Below are positions 23,605 to 33,143 of a stretch of DNA of 64,000 nucleotides, in pieces; position 1 is the first letter of the stretch; each line of letters starts with the position of its first letter. The notes under the pieces were generated by a model. The model ran no database searches. It was not told the DNA's origin and saw nothing but the letters and a program-made list of their open reading frames with translations. The stretch comes from Nothopassalora personata (lineage: Eukaryota > Ascomycota > Dothideomycetes > Mycosphaerellales > Mycosphaerellaceae): the NCBI GenBank assembly GCA_033816765.1, contig CM066296.1:1178001-1242000 (forward strand), written 5' to 3'. A program made the position numbers and the translations under genes.

Positions 23605-25025
23605 TATAGGTAGGCGTAGGCTAGTCTAGGATCTTAGCTATAACCTTTAGGTTAGGATAGCGACTATCCGGGCTAGTAACGTACCTAACAATCTTAAGCT
23701 TTTTATATAACCATTAGGATTTGCCTCTAGTAACCACCGCACTAGCTCTCTCTAGGTTAGTAAGAACTAGATCTAGGGAGACGATGTGCTTAACGACCTA
23801 TCTCCTTAGCCTAGGCTCTACTTCGGCATTCCTATAGTCCTTAGTTAGTCCCTTAATACCGATATCATCGAGAAACGGCTTCGCTCGATACGAGATATAA
23901 TTAAGTAGAATCTTTATTACCGTACGCACGAACTAAGTAACCGAATTAGTAGCCCCTTAAGGTAGAGTCGTATTGCGTACTAGGCTAAGAGGGGTCATAA
24001 AGGCTGTTAAGTCCCGGTAGGACTCATCTAAAGTAATCTAATTATAACCTAAAAATAGGTCTATAAGTGAAGCGACTCGGTAACCGGCAAAATCCTCTAA
24101 GAAGCTATCCGTGTCCGGTGGAATGTTAGCATTGCGTATAGTAACCTCATTTAGGAGTATAGCTAAGTTAATTAACCGATATAGCACATCGCTTCTAGAG
24201 GCATTAACCTTCTTTACAACTAGGAACTAGCTATTAGAGTATGCCCCTTATGAGTATTCTAGGATGTTATTCTTAATCCGGGCTCTAATTATGGGCTCAA
24301 CGATTGCCCTAAGACTTAGGTATAACCGGATAGGGCGTGCCTATTATAGCCTATAAGGGACCGTGTTAATCTTCTAAGGTGGCACGACGTCGTGCCTAAT
24401 TTACCTTATATAACTGAAATCCTAAGCGAGGACTGCCTCCCGGTTGTAGAGCATCTTATTAAATAAGGCCCTTTCTATTAGCAATAGCTTAATACTAACC
24501 TTAATTAAGGTAAGTCGTTCTAGAGTAATTCGGCTACCTCGCTTAATACTTAAGAATTTCTTAGTTAAGTACTTCCTATCGAACGGACCTTGTTCTTTAG
24601 GCATCTTAGATTCTAGGTATAGTGCCCTACGCTTCTATTCTATATCTCCCTTAACTCGTGATTCTAGGCGTTCGTAAACGCTCGCGTCTACTAGCTTCTT
24701 CTTATCCGCCTTACGCTTGTACATCGTAAAGACCTACGGTATCCTAATGTTAGCTATATGTTAGCCTACTTACTGCTTCCGTGCCTAAGCATTTAATGTA
24801 GATTACCTTAGGATCTCGGAGGGCTAATCTCCTTAAACTAAATAAACGTTAGTAATAGAATCTCCCTTAAACGCGCCTATTCTAACTTCTATAACTCGTT
24901 CCTTTATTCTAGCACTTCTAAGCAATCCTAATAAGTAAGCTAAATGGTTACTAGGCGTTAGAGCCTTGCCGGGTTCCTATAGATGCGTCGTATCGTAGTC
25001 GTATCCGTTTTCCTTACTATAGCTA

Positions 25026-25049
25026 TTTACCGGTCCCGGGACCGGCAAA
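25026..25049. repeat. 24-bp palindrome between gypsy-2 protease and reverse transcriptase regions
   Basis: The motif is the same as at 20421, with one transition in an arm (TTTACC at one end, GGCAAA at the other). It lies roughly 500 bp upstream of the first clear reverse transcriptase coding patch. The flanking sequence is unrelated to that of the other copies. Confidence 0.8.
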
Positions 25050-28000
25050 TTAAAGTCCGAGGTTTTTCCGAGATAGTGCAAGAACCTTACCGATTTTATT
25101 AAATCCGGCTTTAGCAAGTCGGTAGGTTAAGCGCCGTAACTTAACCTACCCTTTCATTTCCCGACGCTTTTAATAGTTCTTAAAGGGTCTTATACCTATC
25201 CGAGCTAACTAGGGTAGTAAACATAACACTTTTACCTTTACGGCTAGTAATAGTCCCCTCCTATAAACTATTATCGCAGTTACGGGCAGTGAGTCGCACC
25301 TTACGGGCCTACGGACGTCCTAGGATTGTTAGTAAGTTTAGATCCGAGGAGATAAACATGTCTACTTAGTAGTGAACCCTAAATACCTAAACAATCAAAT
25401 TGCCTATAACACCTTTAAACTGGGCCCGCCCTCTAGTACCTCGAAAGGTAAGCTAAGTACTCGACATTACTAGTAACCTAAACCTATAAGCGTTCCTCTA
25501 GCCGATAATATTCACCTCGGAACCCTTATTAATTAGGCACCTAATCTAGTTCTTATTTATCCTAAACTCCGCTACTACCTAAGGACTAGGGACTATAGTA
25601 AAGTTATTAAGGACACTAGAGAGCCCGATTTTCTTAACGTCCTTATATAGCTTAGTAGTAGGGACCGTACCCTTAGAGTAAAGTATAGTTAAATACACTC
25701 CGATATACTAGGCCTAACTATCTTCGCGGAAGACCTCCTTACTATACTTAGGTTTATCTTTATAGGTAACTACTTGTCTAGTGCGAACCTTAGGGTCCTT
25801 TCCTATAAGACGTCGTACTATAGCGAGCTTCTCCTAAAGAGCGGGGGTGTTAGTAACGCGACCGAAGAGGGTAGCCTCGAACTAGCAACTATATCGAAAC
25901 TAATCTTAGGCGTTTACATTAGGAAACGTTATCTAGAGGATCTAATTAATCTAGTAGATAATACCCTCTTCCTTTATAACCGGGCTATTACTAGCTAAAC
26001 TATATTATCGGACGTAGTTATTAATCCTTATAGTCTTAGCATTCTATATATGCTTCCTTTATGTAAAGGGGGCGTTTACGGGACTAATAGGCATATCCTT
26101 AGGCAGTCCTTTATTAGTATCGTTCCCTAGTCTATTTACTTAGGTATTATTTCCCCTTCCTAGGGTTACCCCGGATTCGGCTAATAATTAAGTTTCGCTT
26201 ATTTAAGCAGTAACTTCGTTAATTATTTTAACCTCCTACTAGTTAATCTTAGCTTACCGGATCTCCTATTCTAATTAAAGGCGAACTTTCTTAGTAGCCT
26301 TAGCTCGGGCTCGTAGATCCTAGGCTAAGAACCGGGTCCTCGGGTACGGATTCTTTAGAATACCTACGGGTGCCTTCCCTTTCACTTTATTAGACTGTAT
26401 AGGATAGGCAGATACCTCGTTAAGCTCGCCTAAGTTAATCGCCTACTCCGCTTTACTTTCTCCGAATAAGACCTAATATATCCTAGTAGCCTTCTCCGTT
26501 TAGCTAGACCGTGCGTCCTAAGGGCTATACTCTATTAAATGCCTAAAGTTAGGAGGGGGCTTAGAATAATTAGGAGGCGTAACCTTTATTACCCTAGTAT
26601 AGTCCCTACCTATCTATTACTTACGTAGTGCGGGAATCTTATACTAGTTATTAAACTCGATCGGCCTATAATGTTCTTCGAGTAGAGGGAGTATATAGAG
26701 CAGTTTCGGTTTACTATAGTCCCTCCGAAAGTTAAACTTAGTAGGACGCGGATCGCCTTCTTTCCCTAGATACTACTAGTTGTTCGGGGCGAGGTATACG
26801 TAGCCCCGGGATATTAAGGACCTTATCGCCCTATAATTGCTAGCCTAGTGCTTCGAGCTACTATAGTTATAGCAATAACTATCTATCGCTTTAGACTATT
26901 CGCGATTCTACGATAGGGGACGCTACATTACGTAAACCTACAGTTTAGTGTCTAGGTTAGGCCTCTCCGGTTATATAGAGCGTTAATTCTCGCTCGGGTA
27001 GAAGGTACCCGCGTCCGCGACGCGACCGCGCTAGTATACACGTATACTCATTTTAGCTACCTTCTAGATTAGGTTATTATTAATAACAGTCCTAGAGGTA
27101 GCCTTCTTAAGCGTATTAATCTTAGGCTTAAGGCGCGGTATTTGCTTTACGACTAAGCGGTATAGCTAAGGTAAAGTAAGAGGGAAATCTATATATATAG
27201 CTTTCTATCCCTCCTTACTATCTACGATGCTAGTAGCTTTATCGAGAATCCTCTAAAAGTCCCTAAACTTCTTAGGTTACTTTAGGTGAAGCCCGCAAGC
27301 CTTATAGACCGCTTTCGCGACTGCTTCTAGCAATCCCTAAGGGAGAAGGCAACTCCGGGAGCTATTATCCAAATCCTTAGGTTTAATTAGGTTACTTAAG
27401 GATATAAATAGGCGGATGAATTCCTTTACATCTTGTTCTTTAGGCCTCTTACCTTACTACGCCCTAACAATCTCCTTAAGATATTCCCGACTCCCTAATA
27501 TCGAGTAGGCGTTAAACCTTTAGAACTCTAATAAGAATGCCCTCCTAAAACGTGCCTTGTTAGTGAACTACCTAGGTAGTCTCATAACTACGCGCTAGAT
27601 AGTAGTTTCGCAATTGCGCTTAAACCTACCCTAGAAATCATCCTTCTTAATAGATGCCCGAGGCGGATACTAGTCTATTAGGTCGCTAAACCGCTCCTAG
27701 AACTTAGTAGCATTAGTGCTATTAAAGAACGGATTCTTAGCACCTCCTAGAGGTGGAAAGCGAGGGCTAGCGTTTTCTATTACTACTACTAATCGTCTAA
27801 AGAGGGCAGTTATAGTATCTATTCCAATTGTACTGTTCGTTCCTACACCTATACCTAATTTAGCGGCGCTAGTTCCGCTTCTCCCTTCTTTACTAGATTT
27901 AGGTGTTTCCCCTTCCTCCGATTCCTCTATCCCCTTATAAGGGACAGAATCCCTATAGACCCCTTCTATTTTCGTAGGGTTTATAGGCTATTCGTAGCCT

Positions 28001-28164
28001 CTACCTATGTCGGTAAAGGTGCTAAGTTTTTCTAGTAATGTAGCCGTATCTATTATTACGTGGTGCTTACTTTAGAATGTGCTAATACTAGTTATTACTT
28101 AATAGGACCTTGTAACCGTAATTATTGCTAAATACCTTAGACCTTAAGTGTTTTCGACCTTAGT

Positions 28165-28252
28165 CGACCTTAACCTTAAACCTTAACCTTAAACCTTAAC
28201 CTTAAACCTTAACCTTAAACCTTAACCTTAAACCTTAACCTTGAGTAATGAC
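28165..28252. repeat. 13-bp tandem repeat in the gypsy-2 leader
   Basis: The unit CCTTAACCTTAAA is repeated about six times between the 5' LTR and gag. It looks superficially like a telomere repeat but is internal to the element. Confidence 0.85.
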
Positions 28253-28359
28253 CTTAACCGTGAACCTTAGACCTTAAACCGTAATTTTAACCTTATAAAC
28301 TAGATACTAATACGCCACCGGGTATACACTTAATACCCCCCCTTATTAACTACTAAAAT

Positions 28360-28758
28360 AATGTCTACTAACTACCCTATATAGGCCTGTCTAAGTTGTA
28401 GTAGTATGGAGCGGCGCTTATGTAAGTAGAGGTATTTGCCGGTCCCGGGACAGTAAAATCAGGTCACGTGACGAGCAGCGCAGTAGCTAGATAAAACAAG
28501 AGGATTAGCGGACCTAAACTCCTATACCCTCTACTCGAGAGGTATAAATTGAATTGTTGCCTTAATGCTACGCTTACAATGCTTAACTGCGCAGTATATA
28601 TCTTAATAGCTATACTAGGTCCCGCTAGCTCACCTAAATGTCTAATTAAACCTAAATGAAATTAGGGCAAGTTGGACCTAAGGAACCTCCCCCCCCCCTC
28701 TAAACCTAAGGTCGACATAACCAAACCTAAGGTCAATATAACCAATTAGTCGTCAATA
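28360..28758 (-). repeat. 5' LTR of gypsy-2
   Basis: This 399-bp partner of 15727-16120 has a longer C run (about 28688-28698) and keeps an unmutated CACGTG next to the palindrome at 28435-28458. Confidence 0.85.
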
Positions 28759-28763
28759 GTAGT

Positions 28764-30247
28764 CTCTTAACTAAGATAGTTCTTTATAACCTACTCTAAT
28801 TCTCCTTTAGTTATAAGAGATCCTTACCTAACGGCCTATAAGAAGTATATAGGCCTTAGTCTTAGCCTAACATTCTAAAGGTCTATAAGATTATTGTAGA
28901 TATAGAAGGATGTGCCTATGTTATAGACTTTGTCTATTAACATTAGGTTTAATACGGCAGCTACTGTCCTTCCTATATATACTAGTTATATAACTGCAAT
29001 AGCTACTCTAGACCTCCTATATAGTTATCTCTAGTCCCTATTACTATTAGAGCTATACTCCTAATTAGATAATAAGTCTAACTAGTTATTAATTACTATA
29101 GCAATCCTCTTCCTATAGGATTTACTGCCCTTTACCTTCTTTACCCTATCCTTTAGGGTGTCTTTACCCTTCTTAGACCTATTCCTAGGATTCTTCTCTA
29201 GATGCTACTTATAGCAGTTCGCGTTAGTGTACTTATGTAAGTACTATATATACTACTTATTACCATTCTTGCTTAAGAATGCTCTAATAAAGCTATTACT
29301 AGGCTTGTAGGTAGTAGGTACTTGCTCCTTCCTAAGAGTTGTGAACATTCTCTCTAAGGTAGTTAATTCTAGGGGATTGTTGTGTCTCTATGTCCTAAGC
29401 TATTCGACATAGTTTAGACCTTTAACAAAGTACAATCTATAGATACTATCTAGGAGGACAAAAAAGGATTTAAGCCTTAACTTGTTATTAACTAGGGAAG
29501 ATCTAATAAATTGCTCTATAGTAGTCTTATTGTTATTTACCTATACTTAAAAGTCTTTATAGTACTTCAATGTATTAGGTCTTATAGCATCTAGTTTAAT
29601 GTGCCTAACTGCCTTTAGAGTGTTATATAGATCAATTGTAATAACTAGCTTATATATTGCCTTAATCAAATTATACAATTCCTTAGCTAACTTGTCTATA
29701 TCTCTAAAGTTTAGCCTTAGGGTAGAATTCAATCTAGCTATAATAATGCTATATGCTTATATGTCCTCTTTCTTCTATCGCTTATAGGCAGCTTTATATC
29801 CTATACTACTAGTAATGTCCTAAGGGGCTTTATTCTAGGCAGTCTTATCTTAGACATTCTTAGTTGTATCTTAGGGTTAATTATAAGCTACCCTATCTAG
29901 AGCGTACTTTAGGTTAACCTAGTCTAGATTATAGATTACGTATCTAACTAGATCCTTCTCTAGCAGTACGCTAATTAGTATAGATTTCTATGCCTAGAAC
30001 TGCACGCCTTTCCTAAGCACCTAGTTATCCTTAGCGGATCTTACCAGGTTGCTAGAGGTATTGTTTCTAAACTCTATACCTAGTCTAGCTCTTTTAGATG
30101 CTATACTACGGTACTAGTACTTAGTGCCGATCTCCTATAGTAGTTCTTAAATCGATTAGGTAGTTATCCGTAAAACAAATGTAGGGTCGAGTCTACTAGT
30201 AAGGCAAGCTAATCCTTAATAGAGCTTCGATAACGATTTAGGTTTTA
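28764..30247 (-). pseudogene. Outer copia gag and protease remnant
   Basis: On the minus strand, the region next to the primer-binding site encodes a gag-like region with a degenerate zinc knuckle (KYTNANCYK at about 29210-29240). It is followed by an aspartic-protease-like segment that keeps the order of the copia D-S-G and I-C-N-N motifs in altered form (about 28890-28960). It is heavily RIP-mutated and is cut by gypsy-2 at 28763. Confidence 0.7.
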
Positions 30248-30283
30248 AATTAGATAGGTAGAGGAGCACTCGGGCTTATAACC
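30248..30283 (-). other. Primer-binding site resembling the anticodon half of initiator tRNA-Met
   Basis: The plus strand beside the LTR reads CTCGGGCTTATAACC. It resembles the anticodon stem-loop of initiator tRNA-Met (GGGCTCATAACC) with one C-to-T change of the RIP type. Copia, Ty5 and related elements prime from a tRNA-iMet cut in the anticodon loop, so the position and the sequence agree. The match further upstream is less certain. Confidence 0.55.
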
Positions 30284-30459
30284 TGTTATATATAGGTATT
30301 TAACGAGTATAAGCTTCTAGATTGAAACGATAGGGTAGATCAGTAACCCTTATAAATTGCTACTAGGTGTGAGACTATCTAGCTACAGAAAACAGTGTAA
30401 TATAGTGTGTGTATGCCAAGTCCTGACTAACATGGACCTTGGTCACCTGATTCACAACA
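30284..30459 (-). repeat. 5' LTR of the outer copia element
   Basis: This is the 176-bp direct partner of 1537-1711. On the minus strand it is followed at once by a primer-binding site that reads into the element. On the plus strand it is followed by the GAAAC duplication and the resumed host gene. Confidence 0.93.
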
Positions 30460-30464
30460 GAAAC

Positions 30465-30827
30465 CCCAACAATCAGCCCACCCCGCAACTCAAGCCGAAG
30501 CCGAAGCCGAAGCCCAAGATCAGGATCAAGCCAATTGCGCAGACTCTGGGTGGCAAGCCCGGCTCAGCTGTGGATTGGAGTCTGTTTGATACAGAGGAGC
30601 GCGACGCGGCAGGACCAAGCGCGTTCATGGGAGGAGGCTTTAATGCGTTCGGTGAGGTGGCCACGGCGCCTGATACGGCGCCCTATGTAATGGGTAGCGG
30701 CAATAGAGGCGAGGGAGGTGCGGCGGAGCAGAATGATCTCGCAGCGGGGAAAACCTTTCTCGGCAACCTCAGCTTTGACACGGGCGATGCGGTGGAAGAT
30801 CCCCTGGATGGAGAATATCATGAGTAG
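30465..30827 (+). pseudogene. Zn2Cys6 protein gene, displaced 3' part
   Basis: This stretch encodes the last 120 residues of the gene that begins at 205. It starts directly after the 5-bp duplication GAAAC (30460-30464), and the codon phase matches the 5' part exactly: AAC at 1534-1536 would be followed by CCC at 30465. The segment opens with Pro/Gln-rich and Lys-Pro repeats just behind the zinc cluster, which resembles a basic linker. It continues into a Gly/Ala-rich acidic tail ending at a TGA. It has no start of its own. An open frame does run in from the LTR (from about 30357), so an LTR-started fusion transcript is possible but not shown. Confidence 0.85.
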
Positions 30828-31530
30828 CCGGGTTGAAGAAAAATTACCGATGGATTGTCATCAGGAGAAAGAGCGAAGCTCACAGGTATGGATCAAGCGG
30901 ATCAATGGGAAATGCTAGATTGAAGCATCAGGATGCGGTTTCGGGCTACGATTGAGCATTGAGCATAGGCGTCTGGGTTCATTCGCTTCAGTGATCACCA
31001 AATGCGCAAGCGCTCCTTTGCTCTATGCCCTTGTCCCAGCACTGCATTCGTCAAGATCTCGCCCCGTCGAATCGATGTCAATTCATGGTGGTAATCAACT
31101 CCAAGCCTGCAACGCGCATTCTTTGTTTTTTGATGATGTGAGCATCCCGGTGTCAGGGCGATTCAGTGGTGCGGGCCGAGAGAATGAACAAACGATCGAA
31201 TTCATCATGCGACGACCACCCTGAATGAGTGAATCTCATGTCCGGCTTGTGACAATGCAGGGGCCATTTCTCAGTCCCCTTTGAACGTGCTCTTTTGTCT
31301 TCGACTAACTCGCACACGCAGGGCCCAAACCCTTCTGCGAAATATACACCACTCTCCACACGAGATCTAGCGATAAACGAGAGGTCACGTCACATCTGAA
31401 CACATTCATGAACAACATGGCAGACGCTACAGATCAGGAAATCTCCGTTGGACTCCGTACACCGACTCGAGTCGCCGGCATCTTCGCGCTTCTCTAGCAA
31501 ATCCTAGCCTATTCGAACCCACAACATCTT
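30828..31530. other. Region without a recognised gene downstream of the split Zn2Cys6 gene
   Basis: The base composition is normal for unique sequence, with no RIP. Short open frames occur on both strands but none resembles a known protein. It probably holds the 3' untranslated region of the Zn2Cys6 gene and the upstream part of the next, decayed locus. Confidence 0.5.
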
Positions 31531-31559
31531 CCGCTCATGAACCGAACCTCGAGGTCCTT

Positions 31560-32930
31560 TCATTCACGAACTGCTCACCCCATCTCAGCTTCTCGCCGCG
31601 AACCTCCACATCCCCATTCGCCATCGGCGATGATCCTCCCGGCACAGCCGATACACCTACCGTCCCATCCTCCTAGACTTAGAGCTCAGGGATCCGCATT
31701 GCGCGTACCTCAAAAGCATCGACCATATCTTGATGCCAGGTTGGGCCATACAGTGCGAAGTGCATCTGCGAGATCGCCCAGAGTCCCAGCGAATGGAAGT
31801 CTTGGAGGAATCTTCCTGATCGGCAAGCAGACTACACAGGAGGTATGGTATACCCGGGTAGTGCTCCAGTCGCAGGAGATGGATTATCACGGGCACTATG
31901 AGGATTGCGAGAACGAGGATGAGTACAAGCCGACCAAGAATGGGGGAAAGATCACCTCGAACGAGGCGATCACGATTGGAATGCTGCTGGACTGGGCAGA
32001 GGAGATGCGCCGACGGATCCCCGGAGGCCGGAGATAATTTGAGCTTCACGGTCGTGGTTGAAGAGACTGGGAGGTCGCTGGGAGTTTATTTCGCTCCAGG
32101 AGAAGGGGGAGACGATGGAGTAGTTCTTCGTTGGAGAGATGGACACTAGACTCCAGTTTCCCCGCGGGCCTGGGGACGGGACGGTGTGGTTTAGCAATGA
32201 CGGACCAGAGGAGATCAGTCATTACCCAGAGCACAGCAAGGCTGGAGAGAAGTGTGTTCTCAGCTACTACCTTGCCGCGAAGAAGCTTCCCGTCCTCTAG
32301 CACGCGAGCGAACAATTCCAAGGAGTCAGGACCTCTGCATCACCACTCCAAGACCAGTTTGCCCCCTCTCTTGACCCCGGCGAATATCGCAACGCGTACC
32401 GCGCCTTCCCACGTGCCCCCTTCGACGGTGGCTTCGGCGTCCGTAATTGCAGCACGCACGTCGACAACGACATCACGCACAAGCCTAGCTTGGCTGGTAA
32501 CCCTCAAATCGGTGTCAACGCCTTCGAGGATTCAATCCAAGCGGATCAGAGTCTTGGCGGAGGTACCTGATCTGTGAAGACGTCACGTAGGAGGATTTCA
32601 GTACTGGAGCGGAGCCTCTGGCAGGTTGGTCCACTTGATCGGCTCGGACTCTCTCCCATGCATGCATGCGGCGCCTTTGCTTTGTGAGCGATGGTCGTCG
32701 GAGGAAGGCATTACGCTGGGTATGTTGGCGGACTATGCTTGTCAGCTGCGACCTGAGGATTTCCCTATCAAATACGAGATTACCTTCTGGGTGCTGGTGT
32801 ACGCGAGTGGTCGATCTCCGGGCTTTGAGCGCTGACACGAGGCGATCTACGCGGGTAGGCCATCCGTGATGCGCTCGTAGGAGGCGCTGCAAGCGATGCC
32901 CGGATGTCCCCATTACCGATCCTGACCTTT
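31560..32930 (+). pseudogene. Decayed gene(s) with a repeated module, unidentified
   Basis: Protein-like stretches lie on the plus strand in shifting frames. One ends near 31830 (LELRDPHCAYLKSIDHIL). The next frame runs 31790-32035 (NEAITIGMLLDWAEEMRRR). Another covers 32020-32150 (FTVVVEETGRSLG), and one covers 32150-32570 with an internal TAG near 32298. At 32690-32833 a second version of the ITIGML... module appears (ITLGMLADYACQLR then GRSPG). The stops and at least three frame changes indicate decay. The repeated module suggests either a tandem gene duplication or an internally repeated protein. I do not recognise the family. Confidence 0.4.
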
Positions 32931-33143
32931 AGTGGAAGAATAAATAATGCCAGGAAGGATGGGACTTAGGCTGACCAACTGATACGACATTCAAGATCCG
33001 TAGAGCTGCATTGATTGCATCGTAAAGGATTTCCTGATAAAACTTGTCTTCTCAGTGCCGGCCTGTAGGAACCATCTTGCGCGAGAACAAAGACTACCAC
33101 GACAATTGTCATAACCCATAACGCTTACTCAGAAGATAATCTC

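Larger units (their letters stand above)
20500..28050 (-). pseudogene. gypsy-2 gag-pol remnant
   Basis: Minus-strand frames with RIP stops encode gag (about 25700-28000) and an aspartic protease (INKGSEVNII, about 25480-25550). A reverse transcriptase follows whose active site reads FLDD at 23864-23875 in place of Y-x-DD, in the context FLDDIGIKG. The RNase H has the RRHPVRYKSGI and SKRECLRVLK blocks (about 22480-22570), and the integrase region is at about 20700-22100. This FLDDIG type is a known ascomycete gypsy lineage. SINE-like copy 3 splits the region between reverse transcriptase and RNase H. Confidence 0.8.
15727..28758 (-). mobile_element. Long Ty3/gypsy LTR retrotransposon (gypsy-2)
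   Basis: Two LTRs of 394 and 399 bp (15727-16120 and 28360-28758) are direct repeats flanked by GTAGT (15722-15726 and 28759-28763). The exact LTR ends are uncertain by a few bases, because the shared sequence extends beyond a canonical TG...CA. A purine-rich tract beside the left LTR, read on the minus strand, sets the direction to the left. The reading frames in order are gag-protease, reverse transcriptase-RNase H-integrase, and a further long frame after the integrase. After removing the SINE-like copy and the solo LTR, the element is about 11.9 kb, long for a fungal gypsy element. Confidence 0.88.
1537..30459 (-). mobile_element. Ty1/copia LTR retrotransposon, host of the nested insertions
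   Basis: Two direct LTRs of 175 and 176 bp (TGTTG...CAACA) lie at 1537-1711 and 30284-30459, flanked by the 5-bp duplication GAAAC (1532-1536 and 30460-30464). A polypurine tract is read on the minus strand next to the left LTR (complement of CTCCCCCTTT at 1712). A primer site lies next to the right LTR, so the element points left. Minus-strand coding remnants in order are gag zinc knuckle and protease (28764-30283), integrase and reverse transcriptase (12774-15721), and RNase H (about 4500-5144). This is the copia order. The LTRs differ mainly by C/T and G/A changes of the RIP type. Without the nested insertions the element would be about 7 kb. Confidence 0.92.

Noticed and set aside
28165..28252. 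Telomere or internal telomeric repeat
   Set aside because: The unit is not TTAGGG/CCCTAA and sits inside a retrotransposon leader between LTR and gag.
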